Below are positions 9,304-16,949 of a stretch of DNA of 51,151 bases, one piece after another. Location: positions 1 through 51,151 of the forward strand of contig CANEZL010000034.1 in assembly GCA_947444195.1 (NCBI GenBank), written 5' to 3'. Made by a program: the position numbers and the translations under genes. The notes beneath the pieces were generated by a model that did not search any database, was not told the origin of the DNA, and worked only from the letters and a program-made list of their open reading frames with translations. Position 1 is the first letter of the stretch. Every line of letters starts with the position of its first letter. Source of the stretch: Methylobacteriaceae bacterium. GTDB taxonomy: Bacteria; Pseudomonadota; Alphaproteobacteria; Rhizobiales; Beijerinckiaceae.

Positions 9304-10334
9304 CAGCGCGGGGCTCCGACCTTGCCGGTGATGACGGGGGTGACGCGGTCGCCCGCGCGCAGGGCGGTGCCGGCATTGGCCACCACCGGCTCGCCCTCGG
9401 CGAGCCCCTCGCGGATCTGCACGTTGGTCTCGTCGGACAGGCCGACGCGGACGCTGCGGGTCTCCACCGCGGAGCCGTTCAGCACCTGCACGGTGGGCAG
9501 GCCGTTCTGGTAGCTCACGGCGGCGCGCGGCACCGCCACGCCGCAATCGCGGGCGGTCTCCAGCACGGCGCTCGCGAACTGGCCCGGCCGCAGGGCGGTG
9601 GGCGGATCGAGGCTGAGGCGGGCCCGGCCGAGCTGGGTCCGGGGATCGACCTCGCTCACGGGCACGCGCACGCTGCCGCGGATCTCGGCGCCCTCATCGG
9701 GCAGGACGCGCGCGGCGGTGCCGGCGCGGATCTTGGCGGCGTAGGGGCTCGGCACGTCCACGAGCAGGTCGGTGCCGGCATCGGCCATGATCCGCACCTG
9801 CGGATCGGGCTGGCCCGCGGGCGGCGGGGGAGCCGCGGGCGCGCCGAGCCCCGGTCCGGCCCCCGTCACCTGGCCGAGGCGCAGGTTGAGGCGGGTGACG
9901 CGGCCGGCGATGGGCGCGCGCAGGGAGAAGGTGTCGGGGCCCGGCGGGCGCTGCCCGGGGGGGGCCGCCTCGCCCTGGCGGACGGCGCGGGCGATCTCCT
10001 GGCCGACGCTGACCGTGTCGCCCTCGGCGACGAGGATCTCGCTGACGCGGTAGCCGTCGAAGGGAATGCTCGCCCCGCTCTCCTCGCGGGCGAGGGCGAA
10101 GCCCGTGATGCGGACCTGCTCGCGCAGGCAGGCGGTGCCGGCGCGCACCCCGAGCACCTTCGTGCCCTCCGGGGTGCTCTGGGCCTGGGCGGGCCCGGCC
10201 TCGGCCGGGCCGGCCACGAGGAGCGCCGCGAGGAGCGCCGCGGGAGCCGCGGCCCGCAGGCGTTCCCCACGACGGTCCTCCCGTCCACGGGAAGACGCGT
10301 CGGCGGACGGATGGTCGCGCATGGTGTCTGGCAC
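9303..10334 (-). CDS. RND efflux periplasmic adaptor subunit, second copy
   Basis: 343 residues from a GTG at 10334 preceded by a GGGG run; an ATG four codons later (10322) is an alternative. A positively charged stretch leads into a signal sequence (APAALLAALLVAGPAEAGPAQA). The mature part has the adaptor layout: VRITGFALAREESG, lipoyl halves around GYRVSEILVAEGDTVSVGQ and LRAPIAGRVTRL, a barrel with VSEVDPRTQLGRARLSL, and VPRAAVSYQNGLPTVQVLNG near the end. A proline- and glycine-rich insert (GLGAPAAPPPPAGQPDP) follows the second lipoyl half. It is upstream of, and overlapping with, the permease, so it is the obvious partner. The paralogue at 4919-5869 converges on the same pump. Confidence 0.92.
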   Translation of the reverse strand: MPDTMRDHPSADASSRGREDRRGERLRAAAPAALLAALLVAGPAEAGPAQAQSTPEGTKVLGVRAGTACLREQVRITGFALAREESGASIPFDGYRVSEILVAEGDTVSVGQEIARAVRQGEAAPPGQRPPGPDTFSLRAPIAGRVTRLNLRLGQVTGAGPGLGAPAAPPPPAGQPDPQVRIMADAGTDLLVDVPSPYAAKIRAGTAARVLPDEGAEIRGSVRVPVSEVDPRTQLGRARLSLDPPTALRPGQFASAVLETARDCGVAVPRAAVSYQNGLPTVQVLNGSAVETRSVRVGLSDETNVQIREGLAEGEPVVANAGTALRAGDRVTPVITGKVGAPR

Positions 10335-10440
10335 GGCCCCGGGTGCGGATTCTTCAGCGGCGCCGGCTCCCGCCCCCAGGAACCGGCGCTTGCGGTCCGC
10401 GCCCGAGGCGCGGGGACCGGCGTGACGGATCGAACGCGCC

Positions 10441-10479
10441 GGAGCCGTTCCCGATCGCTCTGCGACCGGGAACGGCTCC
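10441..10479. repeat. Perfect 12-bp inverted repeat (stem-loop)
   Basis: GGAGCCGTTCCC (10441-10452) and GGGAACGGCTCC (10468-10479) are perfect reverse complements with a 15-base loop. The stem lies between the adaptor start and the OmpA-family stop. There is no T tract on either side, so it is not a canonical intrinsic terminator. Confidence 0.6.
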
Positions 10480-10483
10480 GGGC

Positions 10484-10596
10484 CCTTGTTTCAACGCGCG
10501 CCCCTGCGCCGAACCGGGATCCGCTTCGGCGCAGGAGCGCTCTGGAGCATCGTCTTTACCCGAAAGCCGGCGGCCACCTTTCGGGACGACGCGCTA
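10484..10596. repeat. Composite intergenic repeat: module D (copy 2) plus module E
   Basis: 10484-10543 is module D, with a CGCCGAA/TTCGGCG stem around 10507-10531. 10549-10596 read on the minus strand is module E (CGTCGTCCCGAAAGGTGG, then GCCGGCTTTCGGG, then GACGATG), found again near 21193, 23347 and 29968. The CTA at 10594-10596 is, on the minus strand, the TAG stop of the OmpA-family gene. Confidence 0.65.
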
Positions 10597-11253
10597 GCGC
10601 CCGGCGGTCTGTACCTGCAGCATGTTCACCGCCTGCACCCGGCGGTTCTCGCGGGCGAACGGGTCGCTGTTCACCTTGAGATGGGTCTTGCCGTAGCCGA
10701 CCGTGATCAGGTTCGCGGCCGGGATGCCGTAGTTCTGGACGAGGTGGCTCTTCACCGCCTCGGCCCGGCGCTCGGACAGGCGTTGGTTGGCCGCCTCGCC
10801 GCCCTTGGCGTCCGTGTGGCCGGCGATCATGAAGGTCTGGCCGCGCATCTGCGCGCTGGTGAGCGCCCGGCCGAGATTGTCGGCGTTCTTCAGGGCGTCG
10901 CCGCGCAGGACGTCCGAGTTGTAGTCGAACTCCATCGGCAGATCGATCTGCGGCTTGCTCGCCGCCACGCTGCCGAGCTTCTCCCGCTCGCCCAGCGAGA
11001 GCGCGCGGCTCGGCTTGTTGCGCAGGGTGTCGACGAAGGCCGTGTCCGCGGACGGGGCGATCATCGGGGCTGCCGCCGGCGCGGGCGCGCCGATGGAGAG
11101 CGAGCGCGTCCGGGGCGCCGCCGCGGGCTGCGGCGAGAGAGCCTTCAGGATCTGCGCCTCACTGATGTCCTCAGCCCTCACGGGGCCGGCGGTGAACAGC
11201 GCGAGTGCCGCGCCGAGGACAAGATATCTGCCACCACTCGAAGAACCGAACAT
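10594..11253 (-). CDS. OmpA-family peptidoglycan-binding protein
   Basis: 219 residues from an ATG at 11253 that has GGAGG seven bases upstream. The signal peptide (RYLVLGAALALFTAGPVRAED) is followed by an alanine/proline-rich linker and a C-terminal OmpA domain: IDLPMEFDYNSDVL, then MIAGHTDAKGGEAANQRLSERRAEAV and GYGKTHLKVNSDPFARENRRV. This domain binds diaminopimelate in peptidoglycan. There is no N-terminal barrel and no lipobox, so it is probably a soluble periplasmic or loosely attached protein. It follows the caspase-like gene on the same strand by 145 bp, so the two may be cotranscribed. Its stop codon lies in a repeat end. Confidence 0.92.
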   Translation of the reverse strand: MFGSSSGGRYLVLGAALALFTAGPVRAEDISEAQILKALSPQPAAAPRTRSLSIGAPAPAAAPMIAPSADTAFVDTLRNKPSRALSLGEREKLGSVAASKPQIDLPMEFDYNSDVLRGDALKNADNLGRALTSAQMRGQTFMIAGHTDAKGGEAANQRLSERRAEAVKSHLVQNYGIPAANLITVGYGKTHLKVNSDPFARENRRVQAVNMLQVQTAGR

Positions 11254-11398
11254 AGGACCCTCCAAGTCGCTCAGGCGGATCTCTTCTGCCGCCATTCGCG
11301 TTCTGTCACGGCGCCAATCGCCGATCAACTCGGGATGACAGACCTGCCGCAGAATTTGTGTGCGCGCTGTCACACCGGGTTACGGACCGAGATTGATC

Positions 11399-13243
11399 TC
11401 AGCGGATTCCGTAACCGGCGAATTCCTTATCGATCTGTGGATTGAGCGCGAGCGCCTCGGCCACGTCCCGCTCGCCCTGCGCGCGCTCGCCGAGGCGCAG
11501 GCGCGCGATCCCGCGCCCGTAGAGGCCGGCCACGTGCTGCCCGTCGGTGCGCAGCAGGGCGTCGTAGTCGGCGAGCGCGGCGCGGAAGGCGCCCGATTTC
11601 AGGTGCACGAGGCCGCGGCTGTCGAGGGCGTCGGGAAAGCCCGGCCGCAGCTTCAGGGCCTCGTTGCAGTCGGCGAGCGCCCGCGGGAGCTCGTTGGCCA
11701 TCGCCCGCATCCAGCAGCGGTTGTTGAAGGCTTCCGGGCTCGGCCTGAGCCGGATGGTCTGGTCGAAGTCGCGGATCGCGGCGGCCGCGTCCCCGCGCTG
11801 GGCGTGGAACTGGCCGCGCTCGTAATAGGCCGCCTCGTCGCGCGGGTTGCTCGCGATGCGCTGGTCGAGGGAGGCGAGGCGCTGGCGCTCCTCGTCGCGC
11901 CGCCGCTCGGCCGCCCGCTCGAATCGGTCGATCTCGGCCCGGGCCCGGTCCGCCTGCGGGCTGCCGGGATGCCTGTCGAGGAAGGCTTGGTAGGAGGCCT
12001 GGGTGCCCACGCTCTCCGCGTCCTCGTAATCGGCCGCGACCCGCCGCTCCTCCGTCTCGATCCGGGCGATCTCGGCGCGCGCCCGCTCGGCGAGGGGGCT
12101 GCCGGAATGGGCGGCGAGGAAATCCTGGTAGGCGGCCTTGCTCCGCTTGGCGCGGGCGGCGTCGAAGGCGCGCTCGGCCTCCCGCTCGCGCTGGGCCTGG
12201 TCGCGGGCCGTCTTGTCCCGCGCGGCCTGGTCCCGGGCGCTCTGCTCGCGCGCCGCCTGCTCGCGGTCGGCCTGATCCCGGGCGGCCTTGTCCCGGGCCG
12301 CCTGATCGCGCGCCGCCTGATCCCGGGCGGACTGATCGCGCGCCGCCTGATCCTTGGCCGCCTGGTCGCGGGCGCGGGCATCCTTGGCGGCCTGATCCCG
12401 GGCGGACTGATCGCGCGCAGCCTGGTCGCGCGCCGCCTGATCGGCGCCGCCCTCGTCCGGCTTCTTGCGCATGGGCGTGCGCGGCCTGTCCGGATCGAAG
12501 TAGAAGGTCTCCTCCAGGTTCACCGAGAGGGCCGGGCTCTGGCCGCGCACGCGCCGGGCGATGGCCTCGCTGGTGGCGGCGAAGGCGCGGTCGGCGGTCT
12601 GGTCGGCGACGCCGATCTGCTGCACCAGCTCGCCGATGAAGGCGCTGCGCGCCGCGTTCCCCTCGTTCACGACGCCGCCGGGGGCGGTGGAGGACAGGAT
12701 CATCGTGCCGGGGCCCGCATTCATCGCGGCGAGCCCCTGCGAGAAGCTGCGGAAGCGGCGCTCGAACGGGTTGCGGCGCGCGGCGTCGAGGACGAGGGCG
12801 CGGATGCCGGACCGGCTCCGGGACAGTCCTTCGAGGAGCCCGTCGACGGAGACGCCGTCGCGCACCACGTCCGCCTCGCTCCAGATGCGGGCGTCCACGG
12901 GGACGAGGTAGTTCTTGCGGCCGACCTGGATGCCGTAGCCGCCGAAGAAGACCAGGGCGATGCCGTCCGGCTCGAGGCCGCGCTGGAAGCGGTCGACCGC
13001 CCCCTGCATCGCCTCCTTCGAGGCGTTCTCCACGATCTCGACGGAGAAGCCCCGGGCCTTCAGCGCATCCCCCAGCGCCCGCGCGTCGGCGACCGGCGTC
13101 GGCAGCACCGCCTCGCTGTCGGGATAGGCGGCGTTGGCGATGAGGAGGGCGGCCCGCCCGCTCGGCGCGGCCTGGGCGGCGCAGGGCAGCAGGACCAGCA
13201 TCGCCAGCAGGAACGCGGACGCCAGGATACGGACGGAGGGCAT
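11399..13243 (-). CDS. Secreted caspase-fold (C14) pseudo-protease with charged repeat and TPR domain
   Basis: 614 residues. The signal peptide (MPSVRILASAFLLAMLVLLP, cleavage near AQA) precedes a caspase-like domain (about 28-250): RAALLIANAAYPD, VADARALGDALKARGF, NYLVPVDARI. The catalytic His motif, normally GHG, reads GYG here (Y103), and the catalytic Cys motif, normally LDACR, reads LDAAR (A155). Both dyad residues are therefore lost. Residues ~268-355 form a degenerate pentad repeat of the RDQAA type, probably a long charged helix. Two short segments follow (AYQDFLAAHSGSP, SYQAFLDRHPGSP), then TPR units (about 470-600: AAYYERGQFHAQRGD, ALDSRGLVHLKSGAF, AGLYGRGIARLRLGE). It probably acts as a periplasmic scaffold. 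Function is unknown. Confidence 0.88.
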   Translation of the reverse strand: MPSVRILASAFLLAMLVLLPCAAQAAPSGRAALLIANAAYPDSEAVLPTPVADARALGDALKARGFSVEIVENASKEAMQGAVDRFQRGLEPDGIALVFFGGYGIQVGRKNYLVPVDARIWSEADVVRDGVSVDGLLEGLSRSRSGIRALVLDAARRNPFERRFRSFSQGLAAMNAGPGTMILSSTAPGGVVNEGNAARSAFIGELVQQIGVADQTADRAFAATSEAIARRVRGQSPALSVNLEETFYFDPDRPRTPMRKKPDEGGADQAARDQAARDQSARDQAAKDARARDQAAKDQAARDQSARDQAARDQAARDKAARDQADREQAAREQSARDQAARDKTARDQAQREREAERAFDAARAKRSKAAYQDFLAAHSGSPLAERARAEIARIETEERRVAADYEDAESVGTQASYQAFLDRHPGSPQADRARAEIDRFERAAERRRDEERQRLASLDQRIASNPRDEAAYYERGQFHAQRGDAAAAIRDFDQTIRLRPSPEAFNNRCWMRAMANELPRALADCNEALKLRPGFPDALDSRGLVHLKSGAFRAALADYDALLRTDGQHVAGLYGRGIARLRLGERAQGERDVAEALALNPQIDKEFAGYGIR

Positions 13244-13604
13244 GCGGCGCTCGGGCGATGTCTCAAGTGTCGCTCGCGGGGACGGCCGCCGCGCCGGAGG
13301 GACCCGAAGAGGATCCGCGGCACCCGGACGTCCCGCGAGGCGCACTTACGGCAACTCACGCGGCGGTGATGCCTCGAAATCGCAGGCTCGGCAATAGCAT
13401 GGGGCTGCAGACCCCAGGGAATTCAATCCCGGTATGCGGGCCGGTGATGCAGGACAGCAACGCCCCGGAGCGCGCCGGTGCCGGAGCCGATGCCGGCCCG
13501 GCATGGGCGCACGCCTCGGAACGAGGGGCTGGCCCCGCGGGCGAGGCCGGCCCCGGATACGGTTTTTTCCCGGTCCCGCCCCGGAGGGCGGGACCGGGCG
13601 CCGC
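13244..13604. other. Intergenic region, no gene seen
   Basis: This is the spacer between the caspase-like gene start and the end of the TRAP operon. It holds a short stem near GGGGCTGCAGACCCC (about 13399) and the strong stem-loop at 13569-13598. No convincing coding frame was found on either strand. Confidence 0.5.
13569..13598. repeat. Perfect 13-bp stem-loop downstream of dctM
   Basis: CCCGGTCCCGCCC (13569-13581) pairs perfectly with GGGCGGGACCGGG (13586-13598) around a CGGA loop, just after the dctM stop. On the minus strand the stem is followed by A6, not T6. It therefore lacks the U tract of an intrinsic terminator and may instead protect the mRNA 3' end. Confidence 0.6.
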
Positions 13605-14891
13605 TCACTGCATCAGGCCGAGGAAGCGCGGCAGGAACAGGGAGAGGCCGGGCCAGTAGGTGACGACGACCAGGAAGCCCAGCATCGTGAGCAGCCAGGG
13701 CCAGACCGCGATGGTGAGCTCGGTGATGCCCATCTTCGCGATGCCGCTCGCCACGTAGAGGTTGAGCCCCACGGGCGGATGGCAGAGGCCGACCTCCATG
13801 TTGACCACGATCAGGATGCCGAAATGGACCGGATCGATCCCGAGCTTCATCGCGATCGGGAACAGGATCGGCGCCATGATCAGCACGATCGAGGACGGCT
13901 CCATCACGTTGCCCGCGAGGAGGAGCAGCACGTTGACGACGAGGAGGAAGGCGATCGGGCCCATGCCTGTGCCGATCATCCAGTCGGCCATCGTCTGCGG
14001 GATCTGCTCCGAGGTCATCAGGAACGAGAACAGCGCCGCGTTGGTGATGATGTAGAGCAGCATCGCCGACATGTTGGCCGAGTCGAGCAGGACCTTCGGC
14101 ACCCGCGAGAGCGGCATGTCGCGGTAGACGAACACGGCCACGATGAAGGCGTAGACGGCGGCGATGGCGGCGGCTTCCGTCGGCGTGAACAGGCCCGAAT
14201 AGATGCCGCCGATCACGACGATGATCAGGAACAGGCCCCAGAAGCTCTTGCGGAAGCTGACGAGGCGCTCGGTCCACGACGCCTTGGGCAGGCGCGGATA
14301 GTTGAACTTGCGCGCCCGGTACCAGGTCGTCACGCCGAGAAGGAAGGCGAGCATCAGGCCCGGGATCACGCCCGCCATGAACAGGGCGCCGACCGAGGTG
14401 TTGGTCGAGACCGCGTAGAGCACCATCACGATGGAGGGCGGGATCAGGATGCCGAGCGCCCCGGAGGTGGTGATGACGCCCGCCCCGAACCGGTTCGGGA
14501 AGCCCTGCGCGATCATCGCGGGCATCAGGATCGAGCCGATCGCCACCACGGTCGCGGGGGAGGAGCCCGACACCGCCGCGAACAGGGCGCAGGCGAACAC
14601 GCCCGCGAGTCCCAGGCCCCCGTGGAAGTGGCCGACCATGGCGGTGGCGAAGTTGATCATCCGCCGCGCCACGCCGCCATGGGTGAGGAAGTTGCCCGCC
14701 AGGATGAAGAACGGGATCGCCATGATCTCGAACTTCTCGATGCCGGTGAACAGCTTCAGCGCCACCGCCTCGATCGGCACCGTGGTCAGCGTGAACAGGA
14801 AGGTGAGCACCGTCAGGCCGAGCGAGATCGAGATCGGCATGCCGGTGAGCATGAGGGCGAAGAGCAGCCCGAAGATGATGACCGCGTTCAC
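13605..14891 (-). CDS. dctM: TRAP transporter large permease subunit DctM
   Basis: 428 residues from a GTG at 14891, which overlaps the dctQ stop by 4 bp (GTGA). It is the 12-helix large membrane subunit of a tripartite ATP-independent periplasmic transporter. Signature stretches include GMPISISLGLTVLTF, IPFFILAGNFLTHGGVARR, SGSSPATVVAIGSILMPAM, GILIPPSIVMVLYA, FTPTEAAAIAAVYAF and the helix with NVMEPSSIVLIMAPILFP. Length is typical. Transport would be driven by the sodium or proton gradient together with DctQ and the binding protein DctP. Frames extending upstream of 14891 run antiparallel through dctQ and are not real. Confidence 0.96.
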   Translation of the reverse strand: MNAVIIFGLLFALMLTGMPISISLGLTVLTFLFTLTTVPIEAVALKLFTGIEKFEIMAIPFFILAGNFLTHGGVARRMINFATAMVGHFHGGLGLAGVFACALFAAVSGSSPATVVAIGSILMPAMIAQGFPNRFGAGVITTSGALGILIPPSIVMVLYAVSTNTSVGALFMAGVIPGLMLAFLLGVTTWYRARKFNYPRLPKASWTERLVSFRKSFWGLFLIIVVIGGIYSGLFTPTEAAAIAAVYAFIVAVFVYRDMPLSRVPKVLLDSANMSAMLLYIITNAALFSFLMTSEQIPQTMADWMIGTGMGPIAFLLVVNVLLLLAGNVMEPSSIVLIMAPILFPIAMKLGIDPVHFGILIVVNMEVGLCHPPVGLNLYVASGIAKMGITELTIAVWPWLLTMLGFLVVVTYWPGLSLFLPRFLGLMQ

Positions 14892-15517
14892 GTCCGTCCT
14901 CCCGTATGCTTGCCCGGCGCCACCGCCTTGGGATGGAGATTGTCCTCGGGAACGAAGTGGGTGATGTCGGAGGGCGTCTCGATGCCCTCCACCGCGCCGT
15001 GGTCGTGGCGGGGCAGCTCGCCCGTGCGCCAGAACGCCACCGCGACCTGGAGGAAGCGGAAGCACATCAGGTAGGAGCCCACCGGCACCGCGAGGTAGAC
15101 GAGCCACATCGGCACTTCGAGGTCGGGGGAGGTCTGGTCGGAATGGGCGATCTTCCAGACGAAGATCGCGCCGAGCGTGCCCACCACCGCGGTGAAGAGC
15201 GCCCCCGAGAGCAGGCCGAATTCCACGAAGAGCCGGCGCTTGGGGCCGTCGAGACGGTTGATCAGCACGTCCACGCCCACGTGGATGCCGGTGCGGACGC
15301 CGTAGGCGGCGCCGAACTTCGCCATCCAGACGAACATGTAGATGCAGAGTTCCTGCGCCCAGGCGAAGTTCAGGGACAGCAGGAAGTCCTGCAGACCCGG
15401 GATGTCGTAGGTGGCGAAGTAGCGGTGCAGGACGGCCACGAAGATCAGCAGCGTCGCGGCACCCATCAGGGTCGCGATCACCACCTCCTCGAGCCGGTCG
15501 AGGATTCGTAACGACAT
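14888..15517 (-). CDS. dctQ: TRAP transporter small permease subunit DctQ
   Basis: 209 residues from ATG 15517, with four predicted membrane helices (VVIATLMGAATLLIFVAVLHRYF; ELCIYMFVWMAKFGAAYGV; FGLLSGALFTAVVGTLGAIFV; WLVYLAVPVGSYLMCFRFLQ). The WAQELCIYMFVWMAKFGAAY stretch is the family signature. The ~40-residue cytoplasmic tail after the last helix is longer than usual. An in-frame upstream ATG at 15553 exists, but the later start fits the helix topology. The gene overlaps dctM by 4 bp and follows dctP after a 256-bp gap that contains a strong stem-loop. Confidence 0.93.
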   Translation of the reverse strand: MSLRILDRLEEVVIATLMGAATLLIFVAVLHRYFATYDIPGLQDFLLSLNFAWAQELCIYMFVWMAKFGAAYGVRTGIHVGVDVLINRLDGPKRRLFVEFGLLSGALFTAVVGTLGAIFVWKIAHSDQTSPDLEVPMWLVYLAVPVGSYLMCFRFLQVAVAFWRTGELPRHDHGAVEGIETPSDITHFVPEDNLHPKAVAPGKHTGGRT

Positions 15518-15734
15518 GGAGAGGGGCTCCGGGGAGGCGTCGTCGGGCCGCACGTCGGGGTTCCCCGCCCCGGGTGGGCTTCTGTCATGGATGGAGCGAG
15601 GCCCGCGCGAGGCACCCTCCCTCGCGACGGCGAGGGCGGCGGCCCGCGAGACGGGTCGGGGGGATGCGAGGGTTCCGCTCCCGCGCCGGGAGAGGGGAAG
15701 GGCCGCGGCTCCCGCGGCGGCCCGGCGGCCGGAC

Positions 15735-15763
15735 GGGCCCTCTCCCGAGGCGGGAGCGGGCCC
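15735..15763. repeat. Intercistronic stem-loop between dctP and dctQ
   Basis: GGGCCC, T, CTCCCG, loop AGG, CGGGAG, C, GGGCCC: a 13-position stem with one mismatch, ending 11 bases downstream of the dctP stop. There is no T tract. Such hairpins after binding-protein genes commonly stabilise the upstream mRNA segment and give excess binding protein; that role is an inference here. Confidence 0.6.
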
Positions 15764-15773
15764 TATCCCGCGA

Positions 15774-16790
15774 TCACGACTTGTTCGGATCGAAGCCGGT
15801 GGCCTCGTAGAAGGACTGGATCACCTCCTTGCCGATGCGCGAGGCCATGTCGCGATGCACGGCCACGAGGGCCTTGCGCCACGCGGCGGTCTGCTCCGGC
15901 GTGAGGGTGTGGATCTCGGTCTTGCCCGCCTTGCGGATCGCCTCGAGCGCGTCGTCGTTGTCCCGCTTGGCGATCTCGTTGGCGTAGATGGTGGACTCCT
16001 TCATCGCCGCGTCGAGCTGGCCGCGGATGTCGGCCGGCAGCCCGTCCCAGAAGCCCTTGTTCACGATCACGGCGTAGCCGATGTAGCCGTGATTCGAGTT
16101 GGTGAGGTGCTTCTGCACCTCGTGCATCTTCTGGGTGTAGATGTTCGAGGCGGTGTTCTCGGTGCCGTCGACGACCCCGGTCTGGAGCGCCTGGTAGACC
16201 TCGGAGAAGGCCATCACCTGCGGGATGGCGCCGAGCGCGCGGAACTGCGAATCGAGCACCTTCGAGGACTGGATGCGCATCTTCTGGCCGCGGAAATCGG
16301 CGGGCAGCAGGAGCGGCTTGTTGGCCGTCATCTGCTTGAAGCCGTTGTCCCAGTAGGCGAGGCCGATGAAGCCCTTGGGCTCGAGTTTCTTGAGGAGGCT
16401 CGCCCCCATCGGGCCGTCGACCACCTTCCGAAGGGCCTCGCGGTCGGGGAGGATGTAGGGCAGGTCGAAGACCTCGAACTCCTTGACGCCGAGGGGCCCG
16501 AACTTGGCGAGCGAGGGCGCGAGCATCTGGACGGAGCCGAGCTGGAGCGCCTCCAGCTCCTCCTTGTCCTTGTAGAGGGTCGAGTTCGGGTAGACCTCGA
16601 CCTTCACCTTGCCGCCGGTCTTCTGCTCGGCGAGCTCCTTGAACTTGTCGGCGGCGCGGCCCTTCGGCGTGTCGCTCGCGGTGACGTGGCTGAACTTGAT
16701 GATGATCGGGCTCTGCGCCTGCGCCGCCGTGAGGCCGAGGGCGAGGGTCAGACCGAAGACGAGGTGCCCGAGATGAGCGCTTAGGCGCAT
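15774..16790 (-). CDS. dctP: TRAP transporter substrate-binding protein DctP
   Basis: 338 residues. The signal peptide (HLVFGLTLALGLTAAQA) is followed by a mature chain that starts SPIIIKFSHVTASDTPKGRAADKFKELAEQ, typical of the DctP family of periplasmic C4-dicarboxylate-type binding proteins. The conserved RIQSSKVLDSQFRALGA contains the arginine that salt-bridges a substrate carboxylate in this family, and EVYQALQTGVVDGTENTASNIY is another signature. GAGGAA precedes ATG 16790 at suitable distance. The gene lies 159 bp downstream of the hydratase gene on the same strand, and dctQM follow. Substrate is likely an organic acid; which one cannot be read from the sequence. Confidence 0.95.
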   Translation of the reverse strand: MRLSAHLGHLVFGLTLALGLTAAQAQSPIIIKFSHVTASDTPKGRAADKFKELAEQKTGGKVKVEVYPNSTLYKDKEELEALQLGSVQMLAPSLAKFGPLGVKEFEVFDLPYILPDREALRKVVDGPMGASLLKKLEPKGFIGLAYWDNGFKQMTANKPLLLPADFRGQKMRIQSSKVLDSQFRALGAIPQVMAFSEVYQALQTGVVDGTENTASNIYTQKMHEVQKHLTNSNHGYIGYAVIVNKGFWDGLPADIRGQLDAAMKESTIYANEIAKRDNDDALEAIRKAGKTEIHTLTPEQTAAWRKALVAVHRDMASRIGKEVIQSFYEATGFDPNKS

Positions 16791-16949
16791 GTGCTGTTCC
16801 TCCCGTTGTTGTGATTTGACACCGCAGTCGCCTGCCGCATCCGTGACTTATCCCGCATCGGTGCGCGCCTGCAACGCGGCCGACGGGGGTTTGGGGGCCC
16901 CGCGCGTTTCGAACGCCCGCCACCGTCAAGCGGACGCCCCCCGCCCGCC

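Noticed and set aside
10311..10679. Plus-strand ORFs over the repeat region at 10.3-10.7 kb
   Set aside because: They run through intergenic repeats and the ends of two minus-strand genes, with no coding character.
12180..12440. CRISPR-like short tandem repeats
   Set aside because: The periodicity is 15 bases and in frame; it encodes the RDQAA pentad repeat of the caspase-fold protein. No spacers are present.
13395..13440. tRNA-like segment (GGGAATTCAATCCC beside GGGGCTGCAGACCCC)
   Set aside because: Only a T-arm-like hairpin can be drawn. There is no acceptor stem, anticodon arm or CCA.
13569..13598. Intrinsic terminator for the TRAP operon
   Set aside because: The stem is strong, but on the transcribed (minus) strand it is followed by A6 rather than a T tract.
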